Positions 8,919 through 18,800 of a stretch of DNA of 64,000 nucleotides are shown here, in pieces. Origin of the DNA: Sanderia malayensis (taxonomy: Eukaryota > Cnidaria > Scyphozoa > Semaeostomeae > Pelagiidae); the NCBI GenBank assembly GCA_013076295.1, contig RQOL01000658.1, forward strand, positions 62,001-126,000. The letters are read 5' to 3'. The position numbers and the translations under genes were made by a program. Below the pieces are notes generated by a model, which saw nothing but the letters and a program-made list of their open reading frames with translations, searched no databases and was not told where the DNA came from. How positions within the stretch are numbered: the stretch's first letter is position 1; each line of letters begins with the position of its first letter.

Positions 8919-10760
8919 ATGAATATCGAAACCGAGAGTGATTTTTCTGATAGCGAAAGCATAAGTGATATTTCTTCATTGTCTGAGTTGTCAGCTGAAG
9001 AATATGACGAGCTCATGGCCTACGATGATAGCGAAGTTTATGACCCTCATGGTATTGAAAGCGATGATGATCAACCTGGTTGCTGCCACTGGTCTACAGA
9101 GTCAGAAGCAGATTTTGAAGGTTCTATTGCTCCGTCAGAAAGAATACCTGAGTATGGGAGACCTGCAGTTATATTTGTTGCTGGTACAAAACCACATGAG
9201 ATTGTTGAAGGTGTTATGGACGACGAATTTATCATGACATGTATTGCAAGTACAAATGAACATGGCGCTGAAGATCCATCATTCGTTGAGAAAATTGGGG
9301 AGATTTCAAGAGATGAGGCAGGAATACGTTTTGTAAGAGGTTTCTTTGCAATCAAATGGCATCTTCGTCTTCTTGGATATCGGCAATATAGATGGGCTTG
9401 GAGTGAGGACCCCTTGCAATCACAGCCAGAAATAAAGAAAACAATGAGCCGTGAAGTCTTTCGTCTGATGCTAAAGCACTTTCGAGTTGTCAAAGCTTCA
9501 TCCTTGCCACCTAAAGATCATCCAGACTACCATCCTTTGCAGAATATTAACTCTGGAGTTGAATATCTCAGACAGAAATCATTATCAAAGTGGAAGGTTG
9601 GCTGGAAAATGTGCGTTGATGAAGGAAGAGTGACTAGCAAAAGCAAAAGGAACCCTTATAAAATAAGAAATCCAGACAAGCCAATAAGAATGGGATGGAC
9701 AATTTGTAAAGTCAGTGATAAGGGAGCAAACGGTGGAAATTATGTTGCTAACCATGTGGTGAAAGTGGGGAAGAAAACGTACAAAACATCTGGCAATGGT
9801 AAAAATTATGATATTGTTGAGCAACTCATATCTGAATTTAAAGACAGTGGACGTTTGGTTGTTATGGACAGTGGCTTTCCCACAATAAAATTAATGGAAG
9901 ATGCAAAGAACAAATGGCATACTCGATTAATTGCTACGCAAAGGGGCAACACTGCTCATTTCCCATGCAGCCATAAGGACAATTTGCGTTCAGCAAGACA
10001 ATTTGTTCGTGGGTTTTCTAAATCTCTTCACAAAGGTTTTCTAAACATCACATATTGGAACGACAACAATGTGGTAGTCTTCTTGGATAATGACATCAAG
10101 TCTGGCCAGCAGTACTGGGAACCTGTTGAAGTCAACCAAGGAAGAGAAAAGGTCATCATTCATATGCCCAGAGTTGCTGCACTATATCGTGAAATGTATG
10201 GATGGGTAGACAGAACCAACCAGCAACTGTCTTATTATAATGCTGAATTTAGAAGTGTGAGGAAGCAAAACAGAATTTTCGATAGCCTTTGTGAGATGTA
10301 CGTGTTAGTCAACGGTCATACTTTATGGCGCAACAGCACTAATCTTCACGAGCAGTTATCGAAAAATGCTCTTTCGCAAAGCTCTTTTCGATTCGAAGTA
10401 ATTCGTATCTGGTATGCAAAGTTCAAGATGTATCATGGACGTATGCCAGTCCTCCATTATCCATCTGATAAACCACGTGGAAAGAAAAGATCGTTGGAAT
10501 CTGCCCTCGCATCACCAAGAAAGGGTCGCCATGAAGAAAAGAGAATTTCAGCAGAGGAATCTTCCAGCAAAGAGAAAAGATTGAAATGCAGAATTTGCCA
10601 CAAGAAAACATCATTTTGTTGCAAAAAGTGTTCTGGTCCTGGCGATCCTTTTGCCCTTTGCTCAAATACCAGAGGAAGAGACTGCTGGAATAAGTTTCAT
10701 GCTGCACGTGAATTCGATCTGCCGAGCAGTCAATCTCAGGAAAACGAAGAAGAGATCTAA
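8919..10760 (+). CDS. piggyBac transposase, 613 aa
   Basis: DDE transposase that moves the surrounding element in a cut-and-paste way. The N-terminus is Asp/Ser/Glu-rich (residues 1-60), as in the family. The catalytic core is visible: D234 in CVDEGRV, D317 in VVMDSGF and D431 in GWVDRTNQQLSYY, matching the three Asp of piggyBac (D268, D346, D447). The position matching the fourth important residue, D450, is N434 here. After a basic linker (KPRGKKRS) comes a Cys-rich zinc-binding tail: CRICHKK from C557, then CCKKC, LCSNTRGRDCWNKFH. Length fits the family (about 550-650). The start at 8919 is the first ATG of the frame and gives the expected acidic N-terminus. The frame is intact. Confidence 0.9.
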   Translation: MNIETESDFSDSESISDISSLSELSAEEYDELMAYDDSEVYDPHGIESDDDQPGCCHWSTESEADFEGSIAPSERIPEYGRPAVIFVAGTKPHEIVEGVMDDEFIMTCIASTNEHGAEDPSFVEKIGEISRDEAGIRFVRGFFAIKWHLRLLGYRQYRWAWSEDPLQSQPEIKKTMSREVFRLMLKHFRVVKASSLPPKDHPDYHPLQNINSGVEYLRQKSLSKWKVGWKMCVDEGRVTSKSKRNPYKIRNPDKPIRMGWTICKVSDKGANGGNYVANHVVKVGKKTYKTSGNGKNYDIVEQLISEFKDSGRLVVMDSGFPTIKLMEDAKNKWHTRLIATQRGNTAHFPCSHKDNLRSARQFVRGFSKSLHKGFLNITYWNDNNVVVFLDNDIKSGQQYWEPVEVNQGREKVIIHMPRVAALYREMYGWVDRTNQQLSYYNAEFRSVRKQNRIFDSLCEMYVLVNGHTLWRNSTNLHEQLSKNALSQSSFRFEVIRIWYAKFKMYHGRMPVLHYPSDKPRGKKRSLESALASPRKGRHEEKRISAEESSSKEKRLKCRICHKKTSFCCKKCSGPGDPFALCSNTRGRDCWNKFHAAREFDLPSSQSQENEEEI

Positions 10761-10937
10761 GCTATTGTAGAAGCTGCTGTAACTGTCAAAGCAACGTCAA
10801 CTGAATCAAAAACAGCTTTTTTAAAAGCTACCATATATCCCAACTAAATGACCTGTTTCTACGATTGTCTGCTGCCAACCGCTATTACTCTGTGACCTTT
10901 GATGACACGCCCAATCTGTGCTTGCACACTTGATGAC

Positions 10938-11172
10938 CAGTTTTGCCCCACTCCCCCCCCCAAAAACATCAAAATTTCAAAAAACAAATTCAATATTCGA
11001 ATTCAGCGCCCGAAAGTTATACTTCTCACCAAATTTGATGGAAATTGGACGAGTTTCAAAATTTGCATTTTGCCCCCTTTTACCCCATTTTTTGCCCCCA
11101 AAACATCAAAATTTCAAAAAATAAATTCGATATTCGAATTCAGCGCCCCAAAATTGTACTTTTCACCGAGTT
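10938..11172 (-). repeat. Right subterminal repeats of piggyBac (~1.6 units, inverted)
   Basis: This is the reverse complement of the left-end units. AAAACATCAAAATTTCAAAA occurs at about 10962 and again at about 11099, with GGAAATTGGACGAGTTTC between. The right array is shorter than the left, so the element is asymmetric. Confidence 0.85.
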
Positions 11173-11251
11173 TCAGCCAGTTTTAATCAAATTGGGTTTT
11201 TCATGATTTTTGCTTCTACTGGGACCTACTGGGACGCTGGGCATGAGAGGG

Positions 11252-11255
11252 TTAA
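11252..11255. repeat. piggyBac target duplication, right TTAA
   Basis: TTAA directly follows the right terminal GAGGG and matches the copy at 8155-8158. Confidence 0.9.
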
Positions 11256-11402
11256 ATCGTTTCTTTTAACAATGAACCTCGAGAGCATTTACACATAGAT
11301 TAATACTAAATGTTCACTGTTGAGCAAACAACCATCACATTTACAGTTTTGGTTGAGGAAACAGTGGGTAAAAAACTTTTATTGTTATTATTATTATTAT
11401 AA
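11256..11402 (+). pseudogene. LINE reverse transcriptase, last part and 3' tail
   Basis: This continues the frame cut at 8154: the residues before the gap (EIFKTKL) run directly into KSFLLTMNLESIYT and a stop at about 11297. That is the normal C-terminal shape of this LINE group. The short 3' UTR ends in a TTATTG(TTA)n tract at about 11377-11400, the usual simple-repeat tail of CR1/L2-like elements. Confidence 0.8.
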
Positions 11403-11589
11403 AGGAAGGATTCGGGGCGAGATGCGACGTCGGGCAAGATGAGACACTTTCCCATAAATCTATTCTGCAGCCTCTTTTGGGATACCTCGGCCTCTAAATC
11501 ATGTTGAAACACGTGTTTTCTCCTCCCCCCTTGCTGATTTTGTGTTTTTTGATGGTGGATTTTGGATGGTGTGTTGCGATTAAGAAGAT

Positions 11590-11960
11590 TTCAAAACTGT
11601 GAGTATACTTTCAAAAACCAAAAACAAGACAGAAGACAGACGAATATAGGTCTGGAATCTAGACTCACATTGGGATTTCAGACTCACATTGGGAAAGCCG
11701 CTGCAAAAGACGGTATTATCATTGATTACTACAAATTCGAAGTTTATTCCCTAAAACTATAACTATATGGGGATGTTTTCAGCAAAAAGCCGCATCTCTA
11801 TCTCGCTTGTAGTTCTGAATCGAGCGGGAAATGTTTTGTCACTTGCTCTTCGACATGGCGGCTTTGCCAAGCTGGTTTACCGTGGTCCGTTCCGTGAACT
11901 TGGTAATTTTACATTTCCCAAATGCTGATGACGTGGCTCGAAAATTTATGACCATGTCTT
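11590..11960. repeat. Left arm of a large internal inverted repeat
   Basis: It runs from AAAACCAAAAACAAGACAG to TGATGACGTGGCTCGAAAAT. The blocks TGGGGATGTTTTCAGCAAAA, ACTTGGTAATTTTACATTTC and CGTGGTCCGTTCCGTGAA all recur in inverse orientation at 12395-12935. Confidence 0.8.
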
Positions 11961-12394
11961 GAATTGGAAAAAGGACTCCAGGAAATAAGCATCTTTGCAT
12001 TGTTATGTGCCTTGTATTTTCTCATGGATTTCGGAATTTATATAAATTACAATACTTTCTTGTTGATTCAAATTGACCATTAGTAACTATAGTATAAATA
12101 GCTTTTACTTGTAAGTTTAATTGAGTTAATTTCAGAATATGTGTAAAAGACAGTCAAATTCTCTTTGCTTGATATTCTTGTCTGTGTCAATTCTTATTGC
12201 GAGAATCTTACTCAAATACACAATTTATAGAGCTGTCATCGATAAATCTACAGTTGAGTTGAATTGCCATTAATTGCCATCTATGTTGGAGGCTATGCCT
12301 GTGTACATCCGATCCGTTCATTTATTTTAACGAATAACAATAACCACATTTCCAAAACCGATTGTCGAGGATAGGAAATTTTGACAAAAGTATT

Positions 12395-12935
12395 GGCAAA
12401 AGTAACAATTTTCGAGCTACGTCATCAGCGTTTGGGAAATGTAAAATTACCAAGTTCACGGAACGGACCACGGTAAACCAGCTTGGCAAGGCCGCCATGG
12501 GGTAAAACATCCCCATATAGTTGTAGTTTTAGGGAATAAACTTCGAATTTATACCCAGCAATGATAATTTTGTCTTTTGCAGCAACTTTGCCAATGTGAG
12601 TCTGGAAAATCCAAATGTACGTCTCTTTTCTGCTTGTTCCGGGTTTTAGTAGCGTCGACAGCCACTTCGAAAAGTTTGAAAGGCAGCCTTTTCAAAGAGC
12701 AAGTGACAAGATATTTTATTTCCTGCTCGATTCAGAAGTACAAGCAAGATAGAGATGCGGTTTTTTGCTGAAAACATCCCCATGTAGTTGTAGTTTTAGG
12801 GAATAAACTTCGAATTTGTAGTAATCAATGATAATACCGTCTTTTGCAGCAACTTTCCAAATGTGAGTCTGGAATCCCAATGTGAGTCTAGATTCCAGAT
12901 CTATATTCGTCTGTCTTGTTTTTGGTCTTTCAAAA
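12395..12935. repeat. Right arm of the inverted repeat, with an internal direct duplication
   Basis: This is the inverse of 11590-11960, but expanded. The ~100-bp block from CATCCCCAT.TAGTTGTAG to GTGAGTCTGGA occurs twice (about 12511-12612 and 12774-12876). The copies are separated by a ~75-bp segment that has no counterpart on the left. Confidence 0.8.
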
Positions 12936-13502
12936 AGTTTTAGATCGTTCCTTATTTGGGTAGGCCATAATTATTTTTGAATTAGAAAGCCCCATTTTGT
13001 GCCTTTGTTATTTGTTTTCATGTGGTGGATAATGTCAATTTTGAACCTTTACGTTACCTGAGCTTGTTTGGGCGGTTTGCCTAATTGAAATGTATAGTGT
13101 TTTTAAAACTTGATTGACTGAATTTAACATTTTTTGAAAAACTTTTTTTCTGTTGCCAACATAGTGTGTTCCGATAAGAATGGGTGTTGTCTTAAATTTT
13201 AAATTATTCTTGTGTTTTTTCAAGTTAATAAAACAATATATCATGCCTGAAAGAAATTGAATCATTTCTATTGACTAAACAAAGTATTTTTAAGGTTGTC
13301 TCATCTTGCCCCCACACTCGGGCAAGACCAGTTAACCTTAACCACAATTTTTTCCGCGCATTATGTTAAACTTCACTAATTTTTGCTAATCTTACTAGTT
13401 ACACATATTTGATTCTTTTGCATGAGTTTTACTTTTGTTGAAAGTGTTTAACTTGAGAAAAGTAGCATTCTTTTCTTATGTGTCTCATCTGGCCCCGAAT
13501 TA

Positions 13503-13700
13503 CCCAATATCACAAGATTCTTCAAAATTTTGAACTGCAGTATTCTCATACAAAAATGCACTGGGCGAGAGGCCATTCAAAGAACTCGCAAGCTACGCCC
13601 TTTCATGCCTTACAACACAACCAGCAATGCTGTTGTCGAAAGAATGTTTGCTAACTTTACTGCAGTCAAAAATGCGCAAATTTTAAAATAATTTCTTCAT
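13503..13700 (+). pseudogene. hAT transposase C-terminal fragment
   Basis: It encodes the hAT dimerisation-region signature: YKNALGERPFKELASYALSC, then after a one-base frame change SNAVVERMFANFTAVKN. This is the region missing from the transposase wreck at 5407-6965 and follows on from it in order. It is read as the same gene split by the LINE/piggyBac and the ATTCGGGGC element. It could instead belong to a second hAT copy. Confidence 0.65.
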
Positions 13701-13900
13701 TTTATAATTTCTTGCCTTGCTAGTCAGTCATATCAATATTATAAATCATGAATTAAAAAGAAAAAGTTATTATTAGAAACACAGCAACACAGCTGAGGTG
13801 ATTCATGCTTGCGCACTATTGACGAGCTGGCCCAGTAAATCGTATTCCGCAAGTCCTTGATGAATGAAAATATCCTGATGTCCTATGTATAAGACCATTC
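13701..13900. other. Short spacer without recognisable features
   Basis: AT-rich sequence between the hAT fragment and the next element. Nothing supportable seen. Confidence 0.4.
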
Positions 13901-13908
13901 CCCTAGGT

Positions 13909-15091
13909 CAGGGGCGGTGCCAGTCATCACGAAGTGGGGGGGGGACAAGGTGGGAGGAAGTTTGCTGGGACCACGCCCTTTAGAGTGCCGGAAAACAATC
14001 TTTTGAGTGTCGGGAAGCCCCCCTTTTCGAGATAAAATAAAATATGTTACCCTCATTTTAGCACAGATGAAGAAATCAATAGAGAGCAAAAAGCTGAACG
14101 ATAGGGAAACCATTTTCTCATCGAATTTAACCAAATTGTAAACTGGTTTTCTAAGGCTCTTTGTCTTACTACCACCAATTTCCTTCATGAGACGAACAAG
14201 TAAATACATACACAAACACAAAAAACGACACAATTCTATATTTTTTCTTTCATTTCTTTCACATAACCAAGAGCTTCTTTTCAGCATACAATACGACATC
14301 AAATGACAAACGACAATCAAACGACAACAGTATCTCCAATACTGCACAAACGGCGCCCCAACAACAATAAATTTGACAACAGATGTGGAGAACGGAACGA
14401 AGACAAACACATCGGATAAATATATACAAAACTGATATATCGAATACTAATGAAAACGTGAATACGAAAGCGTAATGTTAGGATGAACGTAATAATAAAA
14501 AATGAGCGACATATGATCAGAACGATAAAATATAATTGGGGTTTGGTAACTAATGTCAATCATATGAATTACTGTCAATCATGCGTGTTCTACTTGACAA
14601 CAGAGGCTACGAGATCTCTTTCAAGCATCTCCTTCCTCAAAGGTATGCTCTCGTGCTTCTTCGTGATAACAAATCTAGGCGACTTAATAAGACTAACTAA
14701 TTAAAGCTAAAACACTTGCATTTAACTACAAAAATCACGTGACAATGATGCAAACAATAATGAAACTAAATATGTCAATAGGGAGTAATAACGTCCGACG
14801 AGGAAAGCAAATGAATTGTAAGTAAAACCTGAATCCCTTTGTATAGAGCCGAATTATGGGTGTGAATCAATACAACGAAGTGTGATGAATTAAAATAATA
14901 GATTAACTGAAATATAAACAGTACCGATGCTACACGGCATGGCATGTGGCCAAATGACAAAACTTGCAAAAAGACTACGAATGAATGAATGAAAACTAAC
15001 CAGAAACTAGCAGTATTACAAAATCACAAAATCGATTTTTGAAAAAAGTGGAGTGGACACACCCCCCAGTACACCCCGCGGCGCCGCCTTG
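13909..15091. mobile_element. Non-autonomous hAT element, 1183 bp, 8-bp TSD
   Basis: The left end CAGGGGCGGTGCCAG and the right end GGCGCCGCCTTG (inverse CAAGGCGGCGCC) match the typical CAGGGGCGG hAT terminus. The 8 bases CCCTAGGT flank it perfectly at 13901-13908 and 15092-15099, which is the hAT target-duplication length. The interior is AT-rich. An antisense open stretch at 13883-14410 has no domain and crosses the terminus, so it is not a gene. Confidence 0.9.
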
Positions 15092-15156
15092 CCCTAGGTA
15101 TTCTATGTAAACGGTGTGTGTATAGTGGATAGCTGTAGATAGCCGTATATTACCGT

Positions 15157-15217
15157 GTGTGTAAGTGTGCACAAGTGTATACTCCTACAAGGTATGTACT
15201 TGTGCACACTTACACAC
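15157..15217. repeat. 20-bp perfect hairpin arms
   Basis: The arm at 15157-15176 (GTGTGTAAGTGTGCACAAGT) is exactly inverted at 15198-15217, with a 21-base loop. The inner TGTGCACA is itself palindromic. Confidence 0.8.
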
Positions 15218-15340
15218 ATGTACATATCATATCTACACTTGTACACATTACTAATAAAATTTCCTTTTCTTCATACCTCTGCTCATATTAAATCTTACTT
15301 TTTCAGACATGTTCTCAAAAAAGAGATCAAAATACAATTA

Positions 15341-15430
15341 AAGGAGTATGCTCTAACATTATTACAAAATACCTTTGTGCACACGTATTACGTGTGAAGT
15401 ATGTAAGAACATACTCCTTAATAATGTTAT
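15341..15430. repeat. Permuted inverted repeat
   Basis: AAGGAGTAT and TAACATTATTA at 15341-15364 both recur inverted at 15411-15429, but in swapped order. Together with the hairpin at 15157 this may mark the edges of another small element. Confidence 0.5.
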
Positions 15431-15886
15431 GAGTAAGTACAATTATAATATTCTATATCTAAATACAAGGAACTGGGTACAAAGCATCCCGGAGGCAATC
15501 CTGTGAGTCAGGGTTAATTGTAGCATGTGACCGATGTGTTCTCGTAGCCACAAGTAGGAGAAGAGTGAATTGATAATTCTTTACAGCAAGTACCGCATTT
15601 TTATTTATCAAGCGCAATGCCTATTTAAAATGTAAACAACGACCAAAAGAGACATGATGATAAAAAGCGAAAAAATTCAATAAATCCAGTTAACAATTCC
15701 AATTGACAAATCCATTAAATTTAAATTAATTACTACAAATTAATTAATTACGCTTCCCACCTGGTATTTCTAATGCTTATTTATTCATGTGCTCTGTTAT
15801 CAAGGCTCTTTTGTGATCAATTTAGCATATTTTCAGATTTCAGTTTTATACAGCTTGTCCCGTAAAACAGCCACAACGTAACAAAT
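15431..15886. other. Upstream region of the plus-strand PAN gene
   Basis: AT-rich. It contains TTAATTAATTA at about 15735-15750. No convincing TATA box or element boundary was assigned. It should hold the promoter and 5' UTR of the gene starting at 15887. Confidence 0.35.
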
Positions 15887-18800
15887 ATGCTTCCGCAACT
15901 GAACATACATCACAGAACATGGCTGTTCGCTCTGGTATCAAAACTTCTAATCAGCATGACTTTTATATCAGCAAGAACGCGAGCAATGACGGGTATGGTT
16001 GAAAGCATCTCAGATGATGCAAGATTCATATGTCCTCCATCTCAGCATCGTATTGCATACAAAGTTACGAGCGAAATGCAGTGTGTTCACCGATGCTTAA
16101 ATTCGTATGGTTGTGGTATCATCAACTATAACAACAACGATGCAGAACCAAATCTAAGTAGCAATAGCAATGAAGAGAATTGTGAAATTTATGCAGCTGA
16201 AGAACATAAATGCACGAAACAAGAAAATGCCAAAGGCTGGAAGGCAATTTTGTTCAAGGTATATATCACTTGGTTTGAAATTAATGCAAATATTAAATAA
16301 GAGAAAATTTTTTAGCGTATCCGACCGCACATGGAAAAAGATAGCGAAGTTTCTAAATGTGTAACCCAAGGGGTGGCTCATCATTTTTATTCATTAGACT
16401 CTGTTTGCAACGAGGTAGTGAAAGGCTTTTCGTTTTAACTGAAGCACAAGAATCAATCGTTGCTTGGAGGGGAATTGTTTGAAGCTATTAGTCATGTCGT
16501 TCTAGAATGATTTAGCTTTTCCGGTTTGCATCGTTTCTTTTCTGCAAAGGAAACCTGGGGTGAATTATTGTTTAAAGTTCATTATGAATAAACATTTACA
16601 GGTTGCTTCATTGTTTTCATAATGATAACATAAAATAGCCAGCTTTTGTTGAAGTTTAATATTAATTGCTTTTTCAGCGAAAGCAAGAAGGTGCGTATAA
16701 TCTCATTTATGACTGTTAAGCACTTCAATCATGGGAAGAGTAAATTGTGAAGACACAATTGCATGCATATTCATTGATAAATACGCAACTCGGAAACAAT
16801 TGTGTAAGCTGTATGCCTATAGGCCTCTGGTAAACCAGCAATAACGTCTTTTGGCAATGTTTGCGTATTCTATTCCGATCTTTTGAAATATATTAAAATC
16901 CCAATATCTCAAACTTCCAAGGTACCGGTAACATTTGTTTAGATTTATAAATGTCTCATTGTCCTGATTTTATTTTACAAGTAATTTTAACTAACAGTTG
17001 GCGGCATCTATTTATATCAAATATTATTTAATAGGTACTCAATGTCCTTAAAGGGCTACTCTCACCATACTTTTTATTCCATTTTGGGGTAGTTTTGACG
17101 TAAAAACAGGTACTGCAGTTTTTAAATCTTAAAATTTGTCCATTGACACCTTTTTCGCCTCCAAAATGCACATTCAAGAAAGAGTCGGGCGCAAGGAAAA
17201 CTGGGGCGAGGGCCAATGTGACGTACATTGCGGAACATACACATGAAATTCAGTTTATTGTGTTCAGTACCAAACCTCGAAAGAAAATTCAACGTTTTGA
17301 ATATCTATAATCAAAACCAAACCATATTTTAAAAGTTCAACCTTGCCATGCATTAGTTCCGGATCTAAGGAATTTGTTGATGCCTCATTTCTTATATAAT
17401 GCGTCAGTTTTTATATTTTGCGCATATTTTGGTAATATTTCAAGTGTAGTTATGGTCATTGCTGTATTGAAAAACTAAAATATCCCAGGAGTGTATATAT
17501 TATTGTCCAGAGATCGAAGATTTCACAAAATAATTATGAATTCGAAGAAGAACTGACAGCAGAATGTTGGGTTTCATCCTTGTGTTCTTGTTTTGGTTAT
17601 ATTTTCCCGACTTTGTCAATAATATACACCCTTTGCTGAAACTAAACACAAGGCAAAACTTCATAAAATAGGTCATAGAACTGATGGAAACAATAAACAC
17701 ACCTATATCACGAACAGTACTTACTTTTTTTTATCACACAAAGGAATGGAAGAAAAGGGTTGAGTCATGAACAGATAACCACGCGAGGCGTGTGAATACT
17801 GGGAAAATTTATTGTCACTGCATCAGTTTTGGGGTCAATTTTAAACTCTTAAAAATGTGGAAAATTATAAAAACAACCTGGTGAGATGTCAATAAGCTTG
17901 GTAATGATGGTGTTGAAATGGTTTGAAAAAAATTTGTATTTATCATTGAAGACAAGGGAGAAAACAGGACGCGGTGTTGTTTTTCCATACTGAAGCCAAA
18001 GAGGGAAGTCGATTCCGTTTCGGCATTACGTCACACAACCCAGGCCCATATCTTTTTCGTAGACGCGACATTTTCCAGAAATGGCCTGAAAATCGCACTT
18101 TTGAAGTCATGAAAAGAGGTGTTAATGAACGAAATTTAAAATTCAAAAGTTGCAGTACGTGTTTTACGTCAATAACTACGCATAAATGAAATTAAAAAAT
18201 ATGGTGACTGTAGCCCTTTAACAAATTACTTGAGATCACTAAATATCAAAAGCGATTTTTAAAAACCTGCTTTGGTAATAAATACTCAAATACTAAAAAT
18301 TTCGGTAGCTGCTGTAACATAAAAGGTTCACTTTTTTTCGACGCAATATAACGACAGACACTTTCATTTCCCACACCTAGGATGTGGCACTTTTACCAAG
18401 GGCAAGGCCTTTGCAGACGAATATGTTCGGAACATTAGAACTTTGTATCAAGGGCATAGATGCAGCCGCCAAGGCTAAAGCAAGATACTCTACATTTCTT
18501 TTTTTTGTTTTAGATTACGAGAGCTGTTCTGAGATCTTCAATGATAGGAATCAAAGATCTGACAGAAACGGCATTTACAAGTTAAAATCTGGTGACCATT
18601 TTTGTCTCATGGATGAAATACCTGGTTGTGGATCTGGAGGATGGACTCTAGCCATGAAAGTCAACGGAAGCAAGGTTCGGTTCTTTTTTTAAGCAGGGAA
18701 ATGACAGGCACAGACGGATCAGCTTCGTTAAACCGGAGAGCTCGCACATGCTTCCCAGTTACTTCTACCTTAAGTAGCTTAATTTGCGCCTGGGTTAACT

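Larger units (their letters stand above)
8159..11251 (+). mobile_element. Complete piggyBac element, 3093 bp
   Basis: Terminal inverted repeats begin CCCTCTCATGCCCAGCGTCC on the left, and the right end at 11251 is its reverse complement. The inverted identity extends about 150 bp inward with few changes. Both ends are flanked by TTAA, the hallmark of piggyBac integration. The interior holds one intact transposase (8919-10760). Both termini contain ~138-bp subterminal repeats. Removing the element together with one TTAA rejoins the interrupted LINE frame across 8154/11256. The intact transposase and near-identical termini suggest a fairly recent insertion. Confidence 0.95.
11410..13500. mobile_element. 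Non-autonomous DNA element with ATTCGGGGC termini, ~2.09 kb
   Basis: The left end ATTCGGGGCGAGATGCGAC and the right end GTCTCATCTGGCCCCGAAT are inverted copies with two mismatches. Subterminal GGGCAAGATGAGACAC (about 11433) is mirrored by TGTCTCATCTTGCCC (about 13297). No transposase frame is present. The target duplication is unclear (possibly 2 bp AT), and the superfamily is not assigned. It lies directly after the LINE tail and before the hAT C-terminal fragment. An internal pair of inverted arms occupies 11590-12940. Confidence 0.7.

Noticed and set aside
13883..14410. Minus-strand open frame of 175 codons
   Set aside because: It runs across the border of the hAT MITE, has no domain and is compositionally like the non-coding interior.
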